From contig JANYAG010000284.1 of assembly GCA_025361465.1 (NCBI GenBank), positions 1 through 8,380 on the forward strand: a stretch of DNA of 8,380 bases, read 5' to 3'. Positions 1 to 7,509 of this stretch are shown in pieces. The translations under genes were made by a program, and so were the position numbers. The notes below the pieces were generated by a model. The model did no database searches. It was not told the DNA's origin and saw only the letters and a program-made list of their open reading frames with translations. Numbering within the stretch: the stretch's first letter is position 1; each line of letters opens with the position of its first letter. This DNA comes from Gemmatimonadota bacterium (GTDB lineage: Bacteria; Gemmatimonadota; Gemmatimonadetes; Gemmatimonadales; GWC2-71-9).

Positions 1-1
1 G

Positions 2-616
2 GCCGTTGCGCGCGAACTCGCCGCACGGCATGCGCGGCTGGCCCGACTCTGCGCACTGGCCCATCCGCTCGAACGTGTCATCCCCGACGAGCGGCCGCTG
101 ACGCACCTGGTGGTCCGGACCATCGTGGGACAACTGGTGTCGGTTCAGGCCGCCCGGACGATCATGGCTCGGCTGCTCGAGGCGCATGGCGACATGGATG
201 GCGTGGTGGCGTGGGCGGTGCGCACGCCGGAGGATGCCTTGCCAAGTCATGGACTCTCCCGAGCGAAACGGAAAGCGGTGGCGCATTGGGGCCGCTACGT
301 GGCCGAGCACGGTGATCCCCGCGAACAGTGGCGCGACCTCGAGGCCGACGCGCTGGTCGCGCAGATCATGACGATGCGCGGACTGGGCCGCTGGAGCGCG
401 CACATGGTGGCGATCTTCGGCTTCGGCCATCCGCGGATCTGGCCGGAGGGCGATGCCGGAGTTGTTCGCGTTGCCCGGGTGGTTTTCAAGGGGATGCGCC
501 CAGCCACCGTGCGGCGGTTGATCGCGGGACACGAGACGCACGTCGCGCTCTGTTGCTGGGCCCTGCTCGACAAGGGGCGGTTGGCAGAGTTTCACCCCCT
601 GCCGGTCCACCATTAG
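2..616 (+). CDS. AlkA-like DNA-3-methyladenine glycosylase (HhH-GPD), 5' end missing
   Basis: Base-excision repair enzyme of the HhH-GPD superfamily that would remove alkylated purines such as 3-methyladenine from DNA. The frame is open to the window edge, giving 204 visible residues. The usual 'IVGQ.VS..AA' segment is at residues 41-51 of the visible part, the helix-hairpin-helix (MRGLGRWSAHM) at about 125-135, and the catalytic Asp in WPEGD at 151. At the hairpin position where bifunctional glycosylase/lyases such as endonuclease III carry the Schiff-base Lys there is Trp131, as in AlkA (GRW), which argues for a monofunctional glycosylase. A GTG at 110 could open a shorter frame, but the homologous segment starts before it, so the true start is probably outside the window. 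The stop is TAG at 614-616. The length suggests the compact glycosylase domain without the AlkA N-terminal domain, but the missing end prevents certainty. Confidence 0.85.
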   Translation, partial: AVARELAARHARLARLCALAHPLERVIPDERPLTHLVVRTIVGQLVSVQAARTIMARLLEAHGDMDGVVAWAVRTPEDALPSHGLSRAKRKAVAHWGRYVAEHGDPREQWRDLEADALVAQIMTMRGLGRWSAHMVAIFGFGHPRIWPEGDAGVVRVARVVFKGMRPATVRRLIAGHETHVALCCWALLDKGRLAEFHPLPVHH

Positions 617-619
617 TAT
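591..619 (+). promoter_or_regulatory. Possible sigma70-like promoter for the small membrane protein
   Basis: TTCACC (591-596) and TAGTAT (614-619) are separated by 17 bases, and each matches four of six consensus positions. The predicted transcript start near 626 would give a leader of about 40 bases before the ATG at 667. The site overlaps the end of the glycosylase gene. In GC-rich DNA such matches arise by chance, so this is only a candidate. Confidence 0.25.
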
Positions 620-666
620 TCGCGCCCACCAATGACCAGTCTGGTGCCCTTCCAGGAGCCGTGAGC

Positions 667-780
667 ATGACCAGCCAACTGCCCCCGTTCGGCTACATCG
701 TCGCTTTTCTCGGCACCATCGTCGCGGTGATTGTCGTCGCCAACCTCCTGGCGCGCCTCAACGGGTGGCAAGAGAAGTAA
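667..780 (+). CDS. Small single-pass membrane protein, 37 aa, function unknown
   Basis: A 37-codon gene starts at ATG 667 and ends with TAA at 778-780. AGGAG at 654-658 sits 8 bases before the ATG, a good Shine-Dalgarno spacing. A GTG at 661 in the same frame is too close to that site to be used. The protein has a short polar N-terminus, a hydrophobic stretch at about residues 8-29 (FGYIVAFLGTIVAVIVVANL) and a polar tail rich in Arg, Lys and Glu. By the positive-inside rule the C-terminal tail (LARLNGWQEK) would be cytoplasmic. It follows the glycosylase by 50 bases on the same strand and precedes a strong hairpin, so it may be the last gene of that transcript. I do not recognise the family. 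Small proteins of this kind often serve as subunits or regulators of membrane complexes, but nothing here names a partner. Confidence 0.6.
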   Translation: MTSQLPPFGYIVAFLGTIVAVIVVANLLARLNGWQEK

Positions 781-807
781 CTGCCGCTGGAACAGGTTAC
801 TACACCA

Positions 808-842
808 GCGCCCCCGTCATCGACCATCGGTGACGGGGGCGC
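808..842. terminator. Strong hairpin between convergent genes, probable bidirectional terminator
   Basis: GCGCCCCCGTCA (808-819) is perfectly complementary to TGACGGGGGCGC (831-842), giving a 12-bp GC-rich stem with an 11-base loop. It lies between the stop of the small plus-strand gene (780) and the stop of the minus-strand lipoprotein gene (862). Neither side has a real T tract (TCTT at 847-850 on the plus side), so it is not a textbook intrinsic terminator. Its position and symmetry nevertheless fit termination or 3'-end protection of both transcripts. Confidence 0.55.
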
Positions 843-861
843 GGCGTCTTGGGCGCGGAGC

Positions 862-2271
862 TCAGGGCGTGATCAGCAAGTTGTAACGCCAGACGCCAGT
901 GAGCGGGTCGACGTCCGCGGCGAGGATGGGCACCACGATCTTTGGCCCCGTCATGTTGCCGTCGAGGGTCCCGAAGAACTCGATCACCGACGTCGGGACG
1001 AGCAACCAGTAGCCATAGTCCCGAGAGAAGGAGTCCTCTGCCGACACGGCGCAGAGGCAGGCCGAGGCCGTCTCCCGGACTGGGAAGTTGATCGGATTCT
1101 TTCCGCCGTTGAAGCTGCGGAGCACCGGGGTGAAGTAGACCCGACCGTCCGCGAGCACGTTGGTGACGGTCATCGGAATCGTGCCGACGGGATTGACGAT
1201 GTCCGGGAGCGCCCCGCTCATATTCTCGCCGCGGCCACCCGGCCGCATCAGGATCCAGCCGAGCACGGCATGGGGGGTGAGTGGCCGGTCGATCGTGGTG
1301 ATCGAGTTCGGTGCAGCCAGCGCGATGCCAACGCCGTTCTCCGTAATCGTCACTGCGTATCGCAGGTTGTTGTCGACGGCGATATGGTATTTCGCCACTT
1401 CCGGCACGCCGACACGGACCACGGACTGTCCGGTCACTCCGCCGACGGTCGCGAGAATCAGTGCGTCACCGAGCTGCACGCCGGTCACGACGCCGGTCGA
1501 CGATACCCTGGCAATCTGGGCGGCGGTCGACGCCCAGGCGACTTGAGGGGTGTCGACCGTGCCCCCGAATTCGTCAGTCACCTCGACCCGGAACTGTTTC
1601 GAAGAGTCGGGGGCGACGACGGTCGTATCGGGAATGACGTGTACCGAACCCACGAGCGCCGGGGTCACCAGGATCGTCACCGAGGCAGTCAAACCATCGA
1701 CGCTTCCGGTGATCGTCACGGGACCACCGGGCCGCAATCCGAAGAGAATTCCTGTCGTTCCGACGAGCACGATGGAGGAATCTCCTGTTTGCCAGGTCAC
1801 GGTACGCCCGGTCAGGATCGCATTGCTCGCATCGCGCAAGGTCGCGACGATTCTCGTGGTGTCGTTGGTCTTGATCGACTGCCGCTGCAGGCTGACACTG
1901 ATCGAAGCAATGGGAATCAACCGGACCGTCACCGTCACAGTCGCGGTCTTGCCCGCGGAGGTCGCCGAAATGGTGGCGGTACCCGGCGCAACGGCGGTGA
2001 GCACGCCACCGGAACTGACGGTGGCGATCGCTGCCGCAGATGTGGCGTAGGTCACGATCGCGGTGCTGACCAATTCCCCGGTGGCGGTGAGGGGACGAAC
2101 CTGGAGCTGGCGGGTCTCCGCCACGCTCAGGATGAAATTCCCGTTGTCGATCACGACGTGATCCACCGTGGGCGTCGGCGGCGGCGGAGGCGGTGTGACC
2201 GTGGTCGGGCTGCCACCGCAGGCCGCAACGGAAAGCGCGGCCAGGAGAAGACTGGAACGGTACCAATGCAT
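862..2271 (-). CDS. Lipoprotein with three bacterial Ig-like (Big_2-type) repeats and an unknown C-terminal domain
   Basis: A cell-envelope lipoprotein of 469 residues from ATG at 2271. The preceding codon is TTG at 2274 and could be an alternative start; an AGGG lies about 6 bases before the ATG. A signal peptide ends in the lipobox VAAC, with the lipidated Cys at 18, followed by a Gly-Ser and Pro-rich tether to about 35. Three beta-sandwich repeats of about 82-85 residues follow at roughly 36-117, 120-204 and 205-289. They show Big_2 hallmarks: 'IATVSSGGVLTAVAPGTATI' in the first and a matching 'IARVSSTGVVTGVQLGDALI' in the third; the second is more divergent. Residues 290-469 form a separate domain beginning 'VDNNLRYAVTITENG' that I cannot assign. 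It contains a CLC pair at 405-407. Big_2 domains usually act in adhesion or as structural spacers, so surface display or a binding role is inference. The gene is divergent from the kinase and convergent with the small membrane protein gene. Confidence 0.8.
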   Translation of the reverse strand: MHWYRSSLLLAALSVAACGGSPTTVTPPPPPPTPTVDHVVIDNGNFILSVAETRQLQVRPLTATGELVSTAIVTYATSAAAIATVSSGGVLTAVAPGTATISATSAGKTATVTVTVRLIPIASISVSLQRQSIKTNDTTRIVATLRDASNAILTGRTVTWQTGDSSIVLVGTTGILFGLRPGGPVTITGSVDGLTASVTILVTPALVGSVHVIPDTTVVAPDSSKQFRVEVTDEFGGTVDTPQVAWASTAAQIARVSSTGVVTGVQLGDALILATVGGVTGQSVVRVGVPEVAKYHIAVDNNLRYAVTITENGVGIALAAPNSITTIDRPLTPHAVLGWILMRPGGRGENMSGALPDIVNPVGTIPMTVTNVLADGRVYFTPVLRSFNGGKNPINFPVRETASACLCAVSAEDSFSRDYGYWLLVPTSVIEFFGTLDGNMTGPKIVVPILAADVDPLTGVWRYNLLITP

Positions 2272-2551
2272 CAAGGGCCCTGTTCGGTAGGGGTCTGGTG
2301 ACGGCGTAGCCCAAATTTACCACTCGACCTCACCCTGTGACGACGAGCTGTGCGCCAATCACTGCACAGGGCAGCCGATCCCTGATGCGGCGCGCGGGCG
2401 CCGAGTCCAGCGACGCCGATCGTTCACGACATGGATCGGTAACCGCATACCACGAAACGTCTTACCCGGTTCAATCGGGGTGCTGCTCTGGTGGAATGCC
2501 CCGCCACTTCGTTCCGGGACGGTGCGATGGAATCGTTGCTGCGACGGCCGG

Positions 2552-2566
2552 GATGCCGGTGGCATC
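2552..2566. repeat. Inverted repeat, possible operator or small hairpin
   Basis: GATGCC (2552-2557) and GGCATC (2561-2566) are perfect complements around the triplet GGT. It lies about 110 bases upstream of the kinase start, next to the ACTCAGG direct repeats. Six base pairs with a 3-base loop could be a small hairpin, or a half-site pair for a dimeric regulator. Chance occurrence is quite possible. Confidence 0.25.
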
Positions 2567-2633
2567 TACTCAGGGGATACACTCAGGTCTGCCAAACCGC
2601 GGCAACGTTTCATCTTTGGACCGGGTCAAACCG

Positions 2634-2639
2634 TATATT
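2634..2639 (+). promoter_or_regulatory. -10-like hexamer before the kinase gene
   Basis: TATATT matches the TATAAT consensus at five of six positions and is a rare AT island in this GC-rich region. TTGGAC at 2616-2621 resembles a -35 but is only 12 bases away, too close for sigma70, and no good hexamer lies at 16-18 bases. A start near 2646 would give a leader of about 30 bases before the GTG at 2677. Confidence 0.3.
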
Positions 2640-2653
2640 CTCGGGGACCTCAC

Positions 2654-2676
2654 ATGACCCTGAACCGGCAGGACTG

Positions 2677-2680
<4 letters not shown>
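2654..2680 (+). CDS. Possible 8-codon leader peptide overlapping the kinase start
   Basis: ATG at 2654 opens a short frame (MTLNRQDW) ending in TGA at 2678-2680, which overlaps the kinase GTG at 2677-2679 as GTGA. GGGGA at 2643-2647 sits 6 bases before the ATG and is a reasonable ribosome binding site. The kinase GTG itself has only AGGA 3 bases upstream, closer than usual. Ribosomes finishing the leader could restart on the kinase. This is inferred from the layout; the frame is short enough to be chance. Confidence 0.35.
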
Positions 2681-4601
<1,921 letters not shown>

Positions 4602-4602
<1 letters not shown>

Positions 4603-4623
4603 ACCGTCCTACTCGACGGTTTT
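4602..4623 (+). terminator. Probable intrinsic terminator of the kinase gene, inside the permease 3' end
   Basis: AACCGTC (4602-4608) pairs perfectly with GACGGTT (4615-4621) around a 6-base loop, and the plus strand continues as TTTT (4620-4623). It starts at the last base of the kinase stop codon. Its loop and right arm are the last codons of the minus-strand permease gene. The 7-bp stem is modest and the T run short; the minus strand has no T run after the stem, so it would serve the kinase transcript only. Confidence 0.45.
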
Positions 4624-5751
4624 CGCAAACCTCCTGACCGCGATCGCCAGGGTCACCACCGCGAACGCCAGCAGGAGGAGGGTGGGACGCCAGAGTTCGT
4701 TCATTCCGGTTCCCTTCAGCAGGATCCCGCGCACAATCTCGAGGAAATACGTGATCGGCAGCAGGTTGCCGATCCACTGCGCCACGGCCGGCATCGCCTC
4801 GCGCGGGAAGAGGAAGCCGGAGAGGAGGATGGACGGCATGATCAGGCCGATGGCCAGTTGCTGGGCCGCGGCCTGTGACTTGGCAAAGGTCGAGATCATC
4901 AGTCCGATGCCGAGGACCGCGAGGATGAAAACCCCCGCCAGGGCATAGAGCAGGAGGATGGATCCCCGCACCGGCACACCGAACACCAGCCAGCCGAGCA
5001 GGAGGACGTTGGTCATCTGCAGGTAGGCGATGATCACGAACGGCACCACCTTGCCGAGCAGGAGTGCCCACTTGCTGATCGGCGTCACGACCAGCTGCTC
5101 CAGTGTGCCGACCTCGCGCTCGCGAACGATCGCCCCGGCCATGATGACGACGAACGTCATCATGAGCATCACGGCGACCAGGCCGGGAATCACGAACGTC
5201 GTGCTTTCGCCCGACGGGTTGTACCATGGCCGTACCCTGAGGTCGAGCGGCGGACCGGTGGCCGAGGGCCCGACGCCCAGCCGAGAGGGCAGGATGGTGG
5301 CAACCAGCGCTGCGCCGCTGATCGCCGCGCTCGACGCCAGCGGGTTGGCGGCATCGACGATGATCTGGGCGCTGCCCGGTTCGCCGCGCTTGAGCTGACG
5401 CGAAAAGTCCGGTGGGATGATCAAGGCCGCCCGCACCTCGCCGCCGTTGATGGCGTGCTCGATGGCCGCGCGATCGGTGACGTGACCCACGAGGTCGAAG
5501 TTCTGGGTCTGGACGATCGTCTCGATCAGGAGCCGGCTCTCCGGAGTGCGTGACTCGTCCAGCACCACGGTGGCCAGGTGGCGCACCTCGGTGCGCACGG
5601 CGAAACCGAACAGCAGCAGCTGCATCGCGGGTATGCCGAGAATCATGCCCAGCGTGCCCGGATCGCGGCGCAGCTGGATGAACTCCTTGCGCACCATCGG
5701 CCAGAGCAACGAGGTGCGGATCGCAGAAAAGAACCGCATCAGCGCGTTCAT
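4609..5751 (-). CDS. ABC-2 type transport permease (YhhJ/YbhS/YbhR-like)
   Basis: Inner-membrane subunit of an ABC exporter, 380 residues. The N-terminal 'WPMVRKEFIQLRRDPGTL' (17-34) precedes the first membrane span (about 35-52), as is typical of the family. A large extracytoplasmic domain (about 55-185) follows. Five more spans lie near 186-208, 228-257, 262-288, 296-316 and 355-373. The cytoplasmic coupling segment REREVGTLEQL (210-220) and the loop FPREAMP (315-321) are conserved family features. The ATG (5751-5749) overlaps the ATPase stop as ATGA, with GAGG (5762-5759) 7 bases before it, so translation is coupled. Only one permease is present, so the transporter is probably a homodimer unless a partner is encoded elsewhere. 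Substrates of this group include drugs and other hydrophobic or cationic compounds; the one here cannot be read from sequence. It is the last gene of the operon and runs into the kinase 3' end. Confidence 0.88.
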   Translation of the reverse strand: MNALMRFFSAIRTSLLWPMVRKEFIQLRRDPGTLGMILGIPAMQLLLFGFAVRTEVRHLATVVLDESRTPESRLLIETIVQTQNFDLVGHVTDRAAIEHAINGGEVRAALIIPPDFSRQLKRGEPGSAQIIVDAANPLASSAAISGAALVATILPSRLGVGPSATGPPLDLRVRPWYNPSGESTTFVIPGLVAVMLMMTFVVIMAGAIVREREVGTLEQLVVTPISKWALLLGKVVPFVIIAYLQMTNVLLLGWLVFGVPVRGSILLLYALAGVFILAVLGIGLMISTFAKSQAAAQQLAIGLIMPSILLSGFLFPREAMPAVAQWIGNLLPITYFLEIVRGILLKGTGMNELWRPTLLLLAFAVVTLAIAVRRFAKTVE

Positions 5752-6506
5752 GCGGCCGCCTCGTCGCGCCGCTGCAGCTCGACGAAGACATCCTCGATGG
5801 TCGGCAAGCCGAATTGCGCGGTGACCATCTCGGGGGTGCCAACCGCGATCAGGTGCCCGCGGGAGAGGAAGGCGAGGCGCTTGAGTTTGGCGGCCTCATC
5901 CATGTAGTGCGTGGTGACGACGATCGTGGTGCCCTTGGCGGCCAGGTCGTAGATGATCTTCCAGAATTGCCGCCGCGCGGCGGGATCGACGCCGGCAGTC
6001 GGCTCGTCGAGGAAGAGGAGGGGCGGGCGATGCGCGATGGCGCATGCGAGCGCCACCCGCTGCTTGAGCCCGCCACTGAGCGTCGACGCGCGATCGTTGC
6101 TGCGCGCCGAGAGCTCCAGGTCACCGAGCAACTCGTCGATCCGCGTCTTGCGCTCGTCCGGCGCGAGGCCGTAGAGCGATGCATAGAACGAGCAGTTCTC
6201 GCGCACCGTAAGGTCGCCGTAGAGCCCGAACCGCTGGGACATATAGCCGATCCGGGTCCGCAACCGCTCGGACTCGGTGCGAATATCGCACCCCACCACG
6301 GTGGCGTCGCCACTGGTGGGCCGCATCAGTCCGCACAGCATCCGAATGGTGGTGGTCTTGCCGGAACCGTTGGGGCCGAGCACACCGAAGACCTCGCCCC
6401 GGAGGATCTCGAGATCGAGGTGATCAACGGCGACAAGCTCGCCAAACACCTTCCGGAGCTTCGTGGTGCGCACGGCCACGTCGGGCGCCGGCGCAGGGGC
6501 TGTCAC
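5748..6506 (-). CDS. ABC transporter ATP-binding protein of the export unit
   Basis: Cytoplasmic ATPase, 252 residues, that would power the downstream permease. All nucleotide-binding motifs are intact: Walker A GPNGSGKT (44-51), Q-loop Gln91 in MSQRFGLY, signature LSGGLKQR (143-150), Walker B LLFLDEP (163-169) with catalytic Glu168, D-loop AGVD (171-174) and switch His200 in TTHYMDEA. This pattern is that of the drug-export type (YbhF/CcmA-like) paired with ABC-2 permeases. The start is GTG (6506-6504), overlapping the stop of the adaptor gene as GTGA. GAGGGA (6520-6515) lies 8 bases upstream inside that gene. The stop overlaps the permease ATG, so ATPase and permease are likely made in step. 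The single-domain length is normal; YbhF, by contrast, is a tandem double ATPase. Confidence 0.92.
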   Translation of the reverse strand: MTAPAPAPDVAVRTTKLRKVFGELVAVDHLDLEILRGEVFGVLGPNGSGKTTTIRMLCGLMRPTSGDATVVGCDIRTESERLRTRIGYMSQRFGLYGDLTVRENCSFYASLYGLAPDERKTRIDELLGDLELSARSNDRASTLSGGLKQRVALACAIAHRPPLLFLDEPTAGVDPAARRQFWKIIYDLAAKGTTIVVTTHYMDEAAKLKRLAFLSRGHLIAVGTPEMVTAQFGLPTIEDVFVELQRRDEAAA

Positions 6507-7462
6507 GGCAGGGGTCCCTCAAAGGTGACAGTCACGGGAAGGCCGGCTTTGGCGCGCCCGGTGGAATCGTTGAGGGCCACCTTGACCCAGAAGGTCAGGT
6601 CGGCGCGTTCCTTTTCCGTCAGCGCCACGCGGGGCGTATACTCGGCCTTGTCGCTCATCGCCACGACCTGTCCGGTGATGGTCGCTCCGTCGACATCGAG
6701 TCGCGCCGTGGCCTTCGCACCGGGCCTGAGCTTCGCGAAGGCCGCCTGCCCGACATACACGCGCACCCATGGTCGGGTGTCGTCGGACAGCGTGAGCACG
6801 GGACGCCCGACGGGGACCTGTTCGCCGGGCTCGAACCAGGTGCCCCGCACTCGGCCAGCTGTTGGTGCCAGGAGCACCAGTTCGCCGGCGCGCGCTCTCA
6901 GCGAAGCGAGTCCGGCCTCGGCCTGACCGACGCGTGCGCGGGAGGCAGCGATGGTCTCGGTGCGCGGGCCATTGCGCAGTTGGCGCAGCGTCTCGCGGGA
7001 CACTGCAAGGCGCTCGGTGGCCTGGACTTCGGCGGCGCGCACTTCATCACCACGCTGGGCCGACAGAGTGCCCTTGGCGGCGAGCGGCTCGATGCGTCGG
7101 CGATTCTCCTGGGACAGCACCAGTTCCGATTCGGCGCGACGGACGTCCGCCTCGGCCCGGGCGATTTCCTCTGGTCGGGCGCCAGCCTGGATGTCCTTGA
7201 GTTGCGCCATGGCGTCGATGGCGGCGGCTTCCTGCCGCTTCATGTCGGCCGGCATGGTCGCCGCCGTCAGGATCGCGAGGGTGTCGCCTGCCTTGACGCG
7301 ATCGCCCTCGTGCACCCGCAACGCACCGAGCCGGCCGCCGAGATCGGGGGTGATGTCGGTTTCGGTGTATTCGATGGTGCCGGTCGCGCTCACCGCATCG
7401 GTGCGCGGTCCGCATCCTGCGAGGAGCGCGAAGAGAAGCGAGAAGAGAGAAGGGCGATGCAT
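6503..7462 (-). CDS. HlyD/YbhG-family periplasmic adaptor lipoprotein
   Basis: Membrane-fusion protein of 319 residues that would link the ABC permease to an outer-membrane channel. The signal peptide MHRPSLFSLLFALLAGC has lipobox LAGC with lipidated Cys17. Domains in order: first half of the lipoyl/beta-barrel core (about 26-66, TGTIEYTETDITPDLGGRL and VHEGDRVKAGD), a long Ala/Arg/Glu-rich coiled-coil hairpin (about 73-195), the second lipoyl half (VLLAPTAGRVRGTWFEPGEQV, 196-216) and a beta-barrel region (228-315). The segment AEYTPRVALTEKERADLTFWVKV (273-295) has the pattern typical of YbhG-like adaptors. Start choice: ATG 7462 gives a normal signal peptide and has GAGAGG 4 bases before it. 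An in-frame ATG at 7513 overlaps the upstream stop as ATGA and would add 17 highly charged residues (MSNTHEKGEGRREKRGA), but has no visible ribosome binding site. The stop overlaps the ATPase GTG. Confidence 0.87.
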   Translation of the reverse strand: MHRPSLFSLLFALLAGCGPRTDAVSATGTIEYTETDITPDLGGRLGALRVHEGDRVKAGDTLAILTAATMPADMKRQEAAAIDAMAQLKDIQAGARPEEIARAEADVRRAESELVLSQENRRRIEPLAAKGTLSAQRGDEVRAAEVQATERLAVSRETLRQLRNGPRTETIAASRARVGQAEAGLASLRARAGELVLLAPTAGRVRGTWFEPGEQVPVGRPVLTLSDDTRPWVRVYVGQAAFAKLRPGAKATARLDVDGATITGQVVAMSDKAEYTPRVALTEKERADLTFWVKVALNDSTGRAKAGLPVTVTFEGPLP

Positions 7463-7477
7463 TGCGCCTCTCTTCTC
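7440..7477 (-). promoter_or_regulatory. Hairpin covering the adaptor ribosome binding site and start codon
   Basis: In the minus-strand mRNA GAGAAGAGAG (7477-7468) is perfectly complementary to CTCTCTTCTC (7449-7440), a 10-bp stem. Inside it GCG (7467-7465) can pair with CGC (7456-7454), leaving the ATG of the adaptor (7462-7460) in the top loop. The GAGAGG ribosome binding site (7472-7467) is in the upstream arm. The downstream arm is the signal-peptide codons. Such a fold would lower independent initiation until a ribosome translating the upstream gene opens it. Confidence 0.45.
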
Positions 7478-7498
7478 CCTTCTTCCTTCTCCCTTCTC
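7467..7498. repeat. 32-base polypyrimidine/polypurine tract with a 12-base direct repeat
   Basis: The plus strand is pure C/T for 32 bases. CTTCTCCCTTCT occurs at 7472-7483 and again at 7486-7497, a 14-base period. On the mRNA side this is a run of purines with several Shine-Dalgarno-like GGAG/GGGAG cores between the stop of the synthase-like gene and the adaptor ATG at 7462. If the upstream ATG is used, it encodes Glu/Lys/Arg/Gly. Confidence 0.7.
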
Positions 7499-7509
7499 GT
7501 GTGTGTTGC

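Larger units (their letters stand above)
2275..2676. other. Divergent intergenic region of about 400 bases with no convincing gene
   Basis: The stretch separates the 5' ends of the lipoprotein gene (minus) and the kinase gene (plus) and so must hold both promoters. Open frames cross it, but their translations look unstructured and have no domain or start signal I trust. Visible structure: an inverted repeat GATGCC-GGT-GGCATC at 2552-2566; the heptamer ACTCAGG repeated at 2568-2574 and 2581-2587; and CAAACCG repeated at 2593-2599 and 2627-2633. On the minus strand TAAATT (2319-2314) is a weak -10-like match for the lipoprotein gene without a good -35. No tRNA cloverleaf was found: GGTTCAATC at 2469-2477 resembles a T-loop but its flanks do not form the five-pair stem. 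Confidence 0.5.

Noticed and set aside
632..664. Ten-codon frame before the small membrane protein as a leader gene
   Set aside because: No ribosome binding site is visible before its ATG and it is too short to support; the shared ATGACCAG is mentioned only as a curiosity.
1270..2301. 343-codon plus-strand frame opposite the lipoprotein gene
   Set aside because: It is rich in Arg, Gly, Asp and His without hydrophobic structure, as expected of antisense of a GC-rich gene; the minus strand has signal peptide and Ig-like repeats.
2461..2490. T-loop-like GGTTCAATC suggesting a tRNA
   Set aside because: The flanking bases do not form a five-pair T stem, and no acceptor or anticodon arm could be built around it on either strand.
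2337..2657. 106-codon plus-strand open frame in the divergent intergenic region
   Set aside because: Its translation has no domain, membrane span or convincing hydrophobic pattern, and it covers both promoter regions; GC-rich DNA gives many such frames.
2491..2676. Upstream extension of the kinase reading frame
   Set aside because: The added residues look like random translation and cover the likely promoter and leader; kinase homology begins right after GTG 2677.
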